Source: Patescibacteria group bacterium (lineage in GTDB: Bacteria; Patescibacteriota; Doudnabacteria; UBA920). Taken from it: a stretch of DNA of 12,333 nt. Positions within the stretch are counted from its first letter, which is position 1, and each line of letters opens with the position of its first letter. The notes under the pieces are model-generated. The model saw nothing but the letters and a program-made list of their open reading frames with translations. It ran no database searches and was not told the origin of the DNA. The position numbers and the translations under genes are program-made. This document shows, in pieces, positions 6,149-12,333 of the stretch. The stretch covers positions 1 through 12,333 of the forward strand of contig JAMCYA010000038.1 in NCBI GenBank assembly GCA_023473845.1. The letters are read 5' to 3'.

Positions 6149-6868
6149 TTATGTATTATTTAAAACTTTCCTTCTGGCCAGCTCGGAGGCTTTATATAAG
6201 GACTCAAAAGTCCCGGCATCAATCCAGGCGCCCTTGACTATGTCCACTTGGAGTTCGCCCTTAGACAAGTACCAATTATGCAGTTCAGTAATTTCCAGCT
6301 CGCCTCTGTCAGACGGCATAATCTCGCGGGCGGCCTCTACCACCCGGTTGTCGTACAAATACAGACCGGTGACGGCATAGTTGGACAAAAAGACTTTGGG
6401 TTTTTCTTCGATCTTGACCGCTTTCATATTTTCATCAAACTTTACCACGCCAAAACGTTCAGGGTCCCCGACCTCCTTGGCAAAAACGTGCCCGCCGGAC
6501 TTAAAATTTTTAATGGTCTCCGAAAAGTCATCTTCAAAAATGTTGTCGCCCAGAATCATGCAAACATCATCCTCGCCAATAAACTCTTTCCCGATAATAA
6601 ATGCCTGAGCCAAGCCTTCCGGCTTGTCTTGAATTTCATAGGTAAATTTCGCCCCGAATTCCCGCCCGCTGCCCAAGAGCTTTAAATAATCGCCGGGATG
6701 ATCGGGCGCCACAATAATTAAAATGTCCTTAATCCCCGCTTTCAACAGAGTTTCCAACGGATAGAAAATCATCGGCTTGTTGTACACCGGCAATAACTGC
6801 TTGCTGGTAACCTTGGTCAGGGGCGCCAGCCTTGTGCCGCTGCCGCCGGAAAGAATAATGCCTTTCAT
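6149..6868 (-). CDS. rmlA: Glucose-1-phosphate thymidylyltransferase, short form (RmlA)
   Basis: 239 residues. Forms dTDP-glucose from glucose 1-phosphate and dTTP, the first step to dTDP-rhamnose, in the cytoplasm. The nucleotidyltransferase pattern is complete: GGSGTRLAPLT (8-18), the KQLLPVYNKPMI segment (23-34), QDKPEGLAQA (80-89), the LGDN metal/sugar motif (106-109), EEKP (154-157), LEITELHNWYL (191-201) and WIDAGT (215-220). Standard RmlA has about 290 residues; the missing part is the C-terminal extension that, in the long form, helps oligomerisation and the allosteric site. The protein stops soon after ESLYKASELA, as short archaeal/CPR-type relatives do, so this looks like a natural short form and not a truncation. 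Gaps of 13 bp from rmlD and 5 bp to the next gene. Nucleotide and sugar choice (dTTP/glucose) is supported by rmlB and rmlD next to it. Confidence 0.9.
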   Translation of the reverse strand: MKGIILSGGSGTRLAPLTKVTSKQLLPVYNKPMIFYPLETLLKAGIKDILIIVAPDHPGDYLKLLGSGREFGAKFTYEIQDKPEGLAQAFIIGKEFIGEDDVCMILGDNIFEDDFSETIKNFKSGGHVFAKEVGDPERFGVVKFDENMKAVKIEEKPKVFLSNYAVTGLYLYDNRVVEAAREIMPSDRGELEITELHNWYLSKGELQVDIVKGAWIDAGTFESLYKASELARRKVLNNT

Positions 6869-6881
6869 GAATAGTACCCGC

Positions 6882-7721
6882 TTAAATAGTTAAAAAATCT
6901 TTTAACGCTTCCTGCCAGGGCCGCAAGGCCGCCAATTTGGTGTTTAATAGCACCGCCTTAGTCGGGCGTACGGCTTTACGCGCAAACTCCGAAGCATTGA
7001 CCGGCACAAGCTCCGCCTTCTTGCCTGCAAGCTTAAAAATTTCAGCCGCAAAGTCGTACCAGCTAGCCTGCCCGCTGTTGGTTATATGATAAACCCCGTA
7101 AGGCTTTTTGTCATCCACAAGCTGCCTCACCGCCTCAGCCAAATCGGGGGCGTAAGTTAGACTGTTAGTTTCATCCTTCACCGCTTTGACCGTACCCGAT
7201 TTTTCCGCAAGGTCCAGCATTAAATCCACAAAGCTTTTTTTGGATAATTCGCTTTCGCCCTTGGGCCCGAACAGCACGGACGTGCGGACTAAATAAAATT
7301 TGTCCGTCGATTTTGCCAGTTCAATTTCGCCCTGATGCTTGGTTTTGCCGTAAATGGATTGCGGATTAGGCTCGTCCTGTTCCTGGTATTCCCCGGCCTT
7401 GCCGTCAAACACGTAATTGGTGGAAAAATGAACCAAAGGAATATCCAGCCCCTTGCACACAGCCGCCAGGTTGCCCACCGCCGCCACATTCAGGCTGTAA
7501 GCCGCCTCTACCTTGTCTTCCGCACCGTCTACGTCGTTGAAGGCCACGCAATTAATTACCACGTCGGGCCTTAGCCTGGCTAGCCTGGCTTTGGCATCCT
7601 CAAAATCGGTTACGTCGCACTCCTGCCGGTCCCAGCCAATCGCGCGGGCGCCAAAAACCTTAAGCAGCTGGCCGCCCAGCATGCCCTTAGCGCCCAGGAT
7701 TAAGACCTTATCGTTTTGCAT
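6882..7721 (-). CDS. rmlD: dTDP-4-dehydrorhamnose reductase (RmlD)
   Basis: 279 residues. NAD(P)H-dependent reduction of dTDP-4-keto-rhamnose to dTDP-rhamnose, the last pathway step. An extended short-chain dehydrogenase: Rossmann motif GAKGMLG (10-16), NCVAFNDVDGAE (57-68), FSTNYVFDG (99-107), the catalytic pair Tyr124/Lys128 in YGKTKHQGE, and the C-terminal RPTKAVLLNTKL (252-263), which matches the usual RP-x-SxLxNxKL ending of RmlD. Length is normal. Its first 14 bp overlap the 3' end of rmlB in another frame, so the two are likely translationally coupled. Other sugar 4-keto reductases look similar, but the neighbours make RmlD the best call. Confidence 0.9.
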   Translation of the reverse strand: MQNDKVLILGAKGMLGGQLLKVFGARAIGWDRQECDVTDFEDAKARLARLRPDVVINCVAFNDVDGAEDKVEAAYSLNVAAVGNLAAVCKGLDIPLVHFSTNYVFDGKAGEYQEQDEPNPQSIYGKTKHQGEIELAKSTDKFYLVRTSVLFGPKGESELSKKSFVDLMLDLAEKSGTVKAVKDETNSLTYAPDLAEAVRQLVDDKKPYGVYHITNSGQASWYDFAAEIFKLAGKKAELVPVNASEFARKAVRPTKAVLLNTKLAALRPWQEALKDFLTI

Positions 7722-8715
7722 ACTGTTTTTCGTAATAGTCTAAATACTCGCCGCTTTTGACCTTTTGCCACCATTCCCGATTTGCCTCATACCAGGCCAC
7801 GCATTTCTGGAGCGATTCTTCCAAGCCGTATCGGGGCTGCCAGCCCAGCTCCTTGGAAATTTTGGAGTGGTCCAGGGCGTATTTTTGGTCATGCCCCAGC
7901 CGGTCGCCCACGAAGTCTATAAACTCCTCCCCCTTGCCCATAATCTTCAAAAGCTTGTTTATTACCTCAAGGTTTGAATACTCGGGATTATTGGGGCCGA
8001 TAAAATAAGTTTCCCCCACTTTGCCTTTTTCCAAAATCGCCTCAATGCCGATGCAGTGGTCTTCCACGTAGAGCCATTCCCTGACCTGGTTCCCGGGTTT
8101 GTAAACGGGGATTTTTTTGCCCTCCAGCACGTTCGTAATGGCCAAAGGCACCAGTTTTTCCGGGAACATATACGGGCCGATGTTATTCGCACAATTGCTG
8201 ATGGTAACCGGCAATCCGTATGTCTGGTAATACGCCCTGGCCAAATGGTCGCTGCCGGCTTTGGAAGCCGAATAGGGGCTCCGCGGGTTATAGGGCGACT
8301 CTTCGGTCCAGCGCTCGGAAGAACTTAAATCAATCTGTCCGAAAACCTCGTCCGTGGAGACATGGTGAAAGCGCTTCACCCCGCACGTAAGAGCAGATTG
8401 CAGCAAAACCGAAGTCCCCAGGACATTGGTCTTTACAAAAACGCCCGGGTCTTTGATGGAGCGGTCAACGTGGGATTCGGCGGCAAAGTGCACGACCGTA
8501 TCGCAGCCTTCCATTGCCTTAAGCACCTCTGCTGGTTCACAAATGTCGCCTTTTACAAACTTGATTTGGTCCGCAACCTCTGCCAAGTTCTCAAGGTTGC
8601 CGGCATAGGTCAGCTTATCCAGAACCACCAGGCTGTCGCCAGGATGCTTTTCCAGCCAATAGCGCACAAAGTTGGAGCCAATAAAGCCCGCCCCGCCCGT
8701 AATAAGAAGCTTCAT
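7708..8715 (-). CDS. rmlB: dTDP-glucose 4,6-dehydratase (RmlB)
   Basis: 335 residues, full length for the family. Converts dTDP-glucose to dTDP-4-keto-6-deoxyglucose using bound NAD. Motifs: GGAGFIGSN (7-15), DKLTYAGNLENL (33-44), FAAESHVDRSI (77-87), the Thr121-Asp122-Glu123 catalytic set in STDEVFG, Tyr148/Lys152 in YSASK, NNIGPYMFPEKLVPL (177-191; most relatives have a Tyr where this has Ile179) and REWLYVEDHC (212-221). The gene starts 12 bp after the HtrA-like gene and overlaps rmlD by 14 bp. The start lacks a clear ribosome site; MKLLITGGAGFIG is the family's normal N-terminus, which fixes it. Confidence 0.95.
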   Translation of the reverse strand: MKLLITGGAGFIGSNFVRYWLEKHPGDSLVVLDKLTYAGNLENLAEVADQIKFVKGDICEPAEVLKAMEGCDTVVHFAAESHVDRSIKDPGVFVKTNVLGTSVLLQSALTCGVKRFHHVSTDEVFGQIDLSSSERWTEESPYNPRSPYSASKAGSDHLARAYYQTYGLPVTISNCANNIGPYMFPEKLVPLAITNVLEGKKIPVYKPGNQVREWLYVEDHCIGIEAILEKGKVGETYFIGPNNPEYSNLEVINKLLKIMGKGEEFIDFVGDRLGHDQKYALDHSKISKELGWQPRYGLEESLQKCVAWYEANREWWQKVKSGEYLDYYEKQYAKR

Positions 8716-8727
8716 TTTTCTTATATC

Positions 8728-9807
8728 TTACTTGCTTAATTCTTTAACCTGAAGGCTGAGCTCTTTTAAATCCTTGCCCCGCTGGATTTGAAACTTAACA
8801 ATATCGCCGGGCTTGTACTTCTGCAGCATTTCTTCCAAGAGCTGGTTTTCGCTTAAGGCTTGGCCATCAACCGAGACAATCACGTCTTTTTCCAAAAGCC
8901 CGGCATCGGCGGCCGGCGATTTGGTTTTGCCGGTGCGGTCCACGGTTAAAACCTGCACGCCTTCCGGCAATCCCCTTAGCTGACTGCCTGACCTGGTCAG
9001 CTGGCTGTATGTAAAGCCGAAATAGGGCCGGGTGATTTTTTGCCGGTTCTGGAAATACAGGTCAGTAATTTTTTTCAGCACATCCGAGGACACGACGGCG
9101 CCCTTGTCGCTAAGCATGCCCACGACTTCGCCCTGGGTATTAACCAATGCCGTACCCAAAGGTAAACCTTGCAAATCGTCGGTGCCGAAAACCCGGCTCG
9201 GACGGTCCGCGTCATAGGTTTGGCCAAAAACATCATCCTGGGCCCTGCCCACGAACAGCACCTCGACCAGCGGAGAAGCGGCCTGCAGGGAGTTGCGGAC
9301 GGCGATTATTTTTTCACCGGGCTTGAGCTGGCTGGAATCGCCCCAAGTGGCAACCGGCACTGCGTTCAAATCAGCCGAAAAAAACACCACACCCGTCGCC
9401 GGATCCACAACCTTGCTGCCCACCGGCGCCTGACGTCCGTCCGGCAGCACCAAAAAATAATTTCCGGTCTTGGAGCTAAAAATGCTTTGCGGCGCGCAGA
9501 ACAAGCCCTCGGAAGCCACGTTCACGGCATAACCCGCCACGGTGAATTGGCCGTTTTGCACCAATACCACCTGGCTTAGACGGGATTTAATGTTTGCCAC
9601 AGCCTCTAGAATATCCTTGCCGTCGTTAACCCGCACCTCTTCCCGCGTATTAATCACGATCGGGGCCTGGGGGCTTAAGATGTTAAACCGGTTTAAGAGC
9701 GGGATTGTGGACAGCCGGGCCGCAACAAACCTGCCGAAAAATAAATTCAGCAGGAAAGTAAACGCGATGGTAACCAAAAGCACGTAAAAAATCTGTTTCT
9801 TGTTCAT
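8728..9807 (-). CDS. HtrA/DegP-like PDZ protein, probable pseudoprotease
   Basis: 359 residues: N-terminal membrane helix (about 5-24), trypsin-like HtrA domain (about 65-250) and C-terminal PDZ domain (about 262-355). Family likeness is best at the end of the protease domain (GTALVNTQGEVVGMLSDKG, 218-236) and in the PDZ (SPAADAGLLEKDVIVSVDGQ, 297-316). All three catalytic positions appear changed. The usual TNNHV block aligns to CAPQSIF (104-110), with Ser108 for His. DPATD aligns to DPATG (135-139), with Gly139 for Asp. GNSGGALVN aligns to LPLGTALVN (215-223), with Leu217 for the nucleophile Ser. By eye this makes it inactive as a protease and suggests a membrane-tethered chaperone, scaffold or peptide sensor outside the cytoplasm. 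The gaps are 8 bp from the upstream gene and 12 bp to rmlB. Confidence 0.87.
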   Translation of the reverse strand: MNKKQIFYVLLVTIAFTFLLNLFFGRFVAARLSTIPLLNRFNILSPQAPIVINTREEVRVNDGKDILEAVANIKSRLSQVVLVQNGQFTVAGYAVNVASEGLFCAPQSIFSSKTGNYFLVLPDGRQAPVGSKVVDPATGVVFFSADLNAVPVATWGDSSQLKPGEKIIAVRNSLQAASPLVEVLFVGRAQDDVFGQTYDADRPSRVFGTDDLQGLPLGTALVNTQGEVVGMLSDKGAVVSSDVLKKITDLYFQNRQKITRPYFGFTYSQLTRSGSQLRGLPEGVQVLTVDRTGKTKSPAADAGLLEKDVIVSVDGQALSENQLLEEMLQKYKPGDIVKFQIQRGKDLKELSLQVKELSK

Positions 9808-9815
9808 AGGCTAAA

Positions 9816-10586
9816 TTAGATAACTTTCCAGGGCGTAGTCAGAAGCACCAGACTGGCGCAAACTGCAAACAACCCGAAATGGAAGTATATTTTTTTTAAA
9901 TTTAAAGTATTAAAAATCTGATAGTAATAAAGCATCAGACACAGATAAAAAAAGTTAAGCAACAAAAATGCGGCAGCAGTAAAATGCAAAGGCAAAAAAC
10001 TCAAAGACCAAAAAAGCTGGGTGCAAAATATCCCCATCACCGCAGCCGCCAAATTTTTTTGCGCACTGTTCAACGGCGTATACTCATACAGGGACCTGGA
10101 AAGCAGATACACAATTAGAAAAACTCCGGCCAGGTACAGCGGCTGCAGGGAAAACCCGCCTGCCCCTGCGTCGCCGAAACTGGGAAAATAAAAATCCAGG
10201 CCGGCCAGGGAAAGAAACAAGCCGAAAGCCACAACCAAGATTTCGCTCACCAAAAAATTCTCGGAAAAGTTTCCCAAAAACACCTCAAACAAAAAAATCG
10301 TACCTACTGACACCAGCAAAAAAAGATTCCTCAAGCCTTCCGAAGGCAAAAAGAAAAAAATCCCCAAGCCCGACGCGGCCAGCAAAGCCGGCCTTACCAG
10401 TCCCCAAAAAGTATACCTGTCCGCGGCCTGGAGGTATTTGCGGTTATACAGGCCTACGGCCGCAACATAAATCAAAAAGGCCGCAACCAGCAGCCTAAAC
10501 ACCGGCACCGGCCGGGAATAGGTCTGCAAAACCGCCAAAAAAAGCAAACCTATAAACAAAGAAATTAGTTTGTGGTATTTAAACAT
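9816..10586 (-). CDS. Polytopic membrane protein, function unknown
   Basis: 256 residues with about nine hydrophobic helices (near 5-22, 28-47, 61-81, 87-105, 112-129, 147-163, 176-197, 202-222, 233-250), short loops, and no soluble domain. Charged motifs include NRKYLQAADRYTFWG (48-62) and SRSLYEYTPLNSAQKN (163-178). I recognise no family. The start overlaps the lgt 3' end by 8 bp, which suggests translational coupling; a weak AAAGG lies ahead of the ATG. The partner on the other side is the HtrA-like protein 8 bp downstream, so a membrane complex of the two is an idea, supported by position alone. Confidence 0.78.
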   Translation of the reverse strand: MFKYHKLISLFIGLLFLAVLQTYSRPVPVFRLLVAAFLIYVAAVGLYNRKYLQAADRYTFWGLVRPALLAASGLGIFFFLPSEGLRNLFLLVSVGTIFLFEVFLGNFSENFLVSEILVVAFGLFLSLAGLDFYFPSFGDAGAGGFSLQPLYLAGVFLIVYLLSRSLYEYTPLNSAQKNLAAAVMGIFCTQLFWSLSFLPLHFTAAAFLLLNFFYLCLMLYYYQIFNTLNLKKIYFHFGLFAVCASLVLLTTPWKVI

Positions 10587-11430
10587 TCTGCCTTTTATGG
10601 CTCAAGATAAGCCCGAACAAACCGATAAATGCAAGGATTAGACTGGCCACTGCATTTTGTCTGACTGTGCCTACAAAAACACTGTCCAGCCTGATAAACT
10701 CCAAACAAAATCTCAATACATTATACAATAAAACATAGCCAAAAAACAAGCTCCCCGGCCCAAGCTTCTTAAAGTGCCGGGACAGCAGCCAGAAGATAAT
10801 AAGGTTGCCTAATAGCTCGTATAAAAACCAGGGGTGGTAGTACGCGTAATCCGTATAGCCTTGCAGCCTGAACTGTTCGGGTACGAACATTTTCCAGGGC
10901 AAACCGGTGGGGTTGCCGTATGCTTCGTAGTTGAAAAAATTGCCGAACCTGCCGATAATCTGGCCGAGCAAAACAGCAGGCGCCAGCCAGTCGAACGAGC
11001 TTAGCAAGGAAGCTTTGGTGCGGAAGACTTTGCGGAGAACCACCAAAGCCAGCACCCCGCCCAGCACAGCCCCATAAATGGAAAGGCCGCCATGCCAGAC
11101 TTTCAAGGCGTCCAGCGGGTGCAGTTTGTAGTAAGCAAAAGAGCTTGCCACGTGGTAAGCGCGGGCGAACACAAAACTGACCGGCACCAGATAAAGCGCC
11201 AAGTCTTCGGCCTGGGTTTTTGTAAAACCGTATTCTTCAGCCGTTTTCCTCGCATAAAGCAAGCCGACCAAAACCGCAGCCGCCATGGTCAGCCCATAAA
11301 AATGCACGGCCAGTGGTCCCAACTGGAAACTTTGCGGTAAAATTACGCGCCCGGAAAAGACTTCAGCCAAACCCCAGGCCAGAAGACCCAAGAGCAGCAA
11401 AATGACAAAATATTTTCTGGCCTTGTTCAT
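10579..11430 (-). CDS. lgt: Prolipoprotein diacylglyceryl transferase (Lgt)
   Basis: 283 residues, normal length. Membrane enzyme that moves diacylglycerol from phosphatidylglycerol to the lipobox cysteine of prelipoproteins. Seen: about seven hydrophobic helices, HGGLSIYGAVLGG (113-125), the signature GRFGNFFNYEAYG (160-172, with Arg161, Asn164 and Glu169 matching the residues needed in E. coli Lgt), HPWFLYE (199-205) and FCLEFIRLDS (241-250). The start is 15 bp after the exonuclease stop; no Shine-Dalgarno sequence. No lspA is in the window, and none of the secreted proteins here has a lipobox, so its clients are encoded elsewhere. Confidence 0.95.
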   Translation of the reverse strand: MNKARKYFVILLLLGLLAWGLAEVFSGRVILPQSFQLGPLAVHFYGLTMAAAVLVGLLYARKTAEEYGFTKTQAEDLALYLVPVSFVFARAYHVASSFAYYKLHPLDALKVWHGGLSIYGAVLGGVLALVVLRKVFRTKASLLSSFDWLAPAVLLGQIIGRFGNFFNYEAYGNPTGLPWKMFVPEQFRLQGYTDYAYYHPWFLYELLGNLIIFWLLSRHFKKLGPGSLFFGYVLLYNVLRFCLEFIRLDSVFVGTVRQNAVASLILAFIGLFGLILSHKRQNV

Positions 11431-11445
11431 GTAAGAAGTTTTGAA

Positions 11446-12030
11446 TTAAAACAAGGAAGCCTGATGCACCACGCCCTGCCGGGCCACAGCGTCTTTTAAC
11501 CTTAAGGGAATTTCCTGGATTTTGAAAAAATCCCGGTACAAAACTTTTTGGTTTTTCATCACATAATCGTAAACCTGCTTGGTAATTTTCACGTCGTCCT
11601 GGCAATATTTTTTTAAAAGGTCCATTCGCCCGTTCTTAAAATACAGCAAGGCTTCCTTGCCGCTGCCGGATTTCCCTTTGCCTAAAGTGGCCTGGGCCAC
11701 GTCCTCCAGCTTGATGCGGTGGCCCAGCACCTTGTCGATTTCTTCCAACAAATCCAAATAAGGCACCTGGTGGATATCGAAATTCAAATACGGCTGGATG
11801 ACCTCAAAATCAAAATCTTTGATGTTGTAGCCGATAATCTGGTCCGCGGTCTGAAGTATCGGCGCCAGCTTCTGCAGTTCTTTTTCCTCATAGCAGCCGT
11901 ACTTGTCGGTGCTGTAATCATAAATGCAGCAAACCGAAACTTTCAGCAGGTGGTTTTTGCCCCGGCCGCCGACTTCTGCAAATTCTTTTTGGGTTTCCAA
12001 GTCGAGAACAATTTTCTTCAAACTAGCCAT
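11446..12030 (-). CDS. DEDDy-type 3'-5' exonuclease (RNase H-like fold)
   Basis: 194 residues, a single domain. Exonuclease motifs are in order: LDLET with Asp10 and Glu12 (Exo I), IGYNIKDFDFEV with Asn69 and Asp72/Asp74 (Exo II), and YCQDDVKI with Tyr142 and Asp146 in YxxxD spacing (Exo III, DEDDy class). This points to two-metal hydrolysis of nucleic acid 3' ends. It resembles YprB/predicted-exonuclease domains more than DnaQ, being short and without a polymerase domain. The true substrate (DNA repair or RNA trimming) cannot be told. It is the first gene of the eight-gene operon. AGGAAGG (12045-12051) lies 14 nt before the ATG, a rather long spacing. Upstream is a clear promoter. Confidence 0.85.
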   Translation of the reverse strand: MASLKKIVLDLETQKEFAEVGGRGKNHLLKVSVCCIYDYSTDKYGCYEEKELQKLAPILQTADQIIGYNIKDFDFEVIQPYLNFDIHQVPYLDLLEEIDKVLGHRIKLEDVAQATLGKGKSGSGKEALLYFKNGRMDLLKKYCQDDVKITKQVYDYVMKNQKVLYRDFFKIQEIPLRLKDAVARQGVVHQASLF

Positions 12031-12068
12031 TTGGGTTTTTGTATCCTTCCTGAATTAATGTCTAATTG

Positions 12069-12097
12069 ATTATAGAAAATTCCTGCGCCTCTGGCAA
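12069..12097 (-). promoter_or_regulatory. Sigma70-type promoter of the eight-gene operon
   Basis: Minus strand: TTGCCA (12097-12092), exactly 17 nt, then a consensus TATAAT (12074-12069). The start is expected near 12062, leaving a leader of about 32 nt. No other convincing promoter lies before 5202, so this may drive all eight genes. A short inverted repeat, cctct (12088-12092)/agagg (12099-12103), overlaps the -35 and could be an operator or chance. Confidence 0.75.
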
Positions 12098-12112
12098 AAG
12101 AGGGCCCAAAGG

Positions 12113-12145
12113 AAAGGAACAGCACCGACAAGTTGCTGTTCCTTT
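12113..12145 (-). terminator. Strong hairpin, probable terminator of the preceding gene
   Basis: A perfect 12-bp stem, aaaggaacagca (12113-12124) with tgctgttccttt (12134-12145), 9-nt loop. On the minus strand it is followed by CCTTTGGG, a weak U tract; on the plus strand by TTGCG. It lies 28 nt past the stop of the partial frame at 12174 and before the operon promoter, so a minus-strand terminator fits the layout. A second copy of one arm (gttcctttc, 12149-12157) could pair with 12112-12120 instead. Confidence 0.6.
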
Positions 12146-12173
12146 TGCGTTCCTTTCGTAGACGCGTGGAATC

Positions 12174-12333
12174 CTAACAAGGACGTTCAACGGTTCGGCG
12201 GCGGCCGAAAATTGGGTTGTTGAAGTTTTGTTGGACTAATCCCGGCGTATGAGATTGTCGGCGCCGGAGCTGGCTTGCAAACCTGGCCTGGTCTGCAGTC
12301 GCATCGCTTTTCTCTTTCGCATCTCTGTACAAG
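12174..12333 (-). CDS. Possible C-terminal end of a gene entering from the right edge
   Basis: A minus-strand frame runs from the window edge to TAG at 12174-12176, about 52 residues (ending FNNPIFGRRRTVERPC). It is rich in Gln, Arg, Asn and Asp/Lys (AKEKSDATADQARFASQLRR), like a flexible tail. A neighbouring frame is also open to a TGA at 12187-12189 but is loaded with Cys and Pro, so I prefer this one. The hairpin 28 nt downstream supports a gene ending here. No family can be named from so short a piece. Confidence 0.4.
   Translation of the reverse strand, partial: LYRDAKEKSDATADQARFASQLRRRQSHTPGLVQQNFNNPIFGRRRTVERPC

Noticed and set aside
12187..12333. Alternative minus-strand open frame ending at TGA 12187-12189
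   Set aside because: Its product has clustered Cys and Pro and reads less like a protein tail than the frame ending at 12174; the piece is too short to be certain.
12146..12333. Possible structured RNA gene in the right-end stretch
   Set aside because: I see no tRNA, tmRNA, RNase P or SRP core motifs, and an open frame plus downstream hairpin explains the region better.

Overview
This window reads as a chromosomal piece of a bacterium with very compact operons, few Shine-Dalgarno sites, a short RmlA, and secreted proteins built from a hydrophobic N-terminus plus Pro/Ala-rich linkers. Together these suggest a member of the Candidate Phyla Radiation (Patescibacteria, perhaps Parcubacteria-like). 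That placement is inferred from gene style; no rRNA or other marker gene is present. Nothing points to phage, transposons, CRISPR or tRNA genes.

Left part (1-5143), a cell-surface island. On the minus strand, read right to left, are a membrane-anchored sortase (2482-3885), a small secreted protein with a proline linker (1398-2345) and the N-terminal 361 residues of a larger secreted surface protein (window edge to 1084). The sortase and the large surface protein have almost identical promoter cores: a 22-bp identical block covering the -35 and most of the spacer. This suggests shared control of the enzyme and a possible substrate. The gene between them has a 136-bp leader with several possible stems and the strongest Shine-Dalgarno site that I found in the window. 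On the plus strand, divergent from the sortase, is a membrane-anchored CAP/SCP-domain protein (4082-5143).

A perfect palindrome with flanking A and T tracts (5153-5182) acts as a two-way terminator between this island and the operon that converges on it.

Right part (5202-12030), eight minus-strand genes separated by 5-15 bp or overlapping. They run from a good sigma70-type promoter (12069-12097) to the shared terminator: a DEDDy 3'-5' exonuclease, Lgt, a polytopic membrane protein, an HtrA/DegP-like protein with PDZ domain whose catalytic triad seems entirely lost, RmlB, RmlD, short RmlA, and a second polytopic membrane protein. The theme is envelope building: dTDP-sugar supply, lipoprotein modification and an extracytoplasmic scaffold. 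RmlC is absent from the cluster.

The right end (12031-12333) holds the operon promoter, a strong hairpin that looks like the terminator of the preceding transcription unit, and probably the C-terminal tail of one more minus-strand gene entering from outside.
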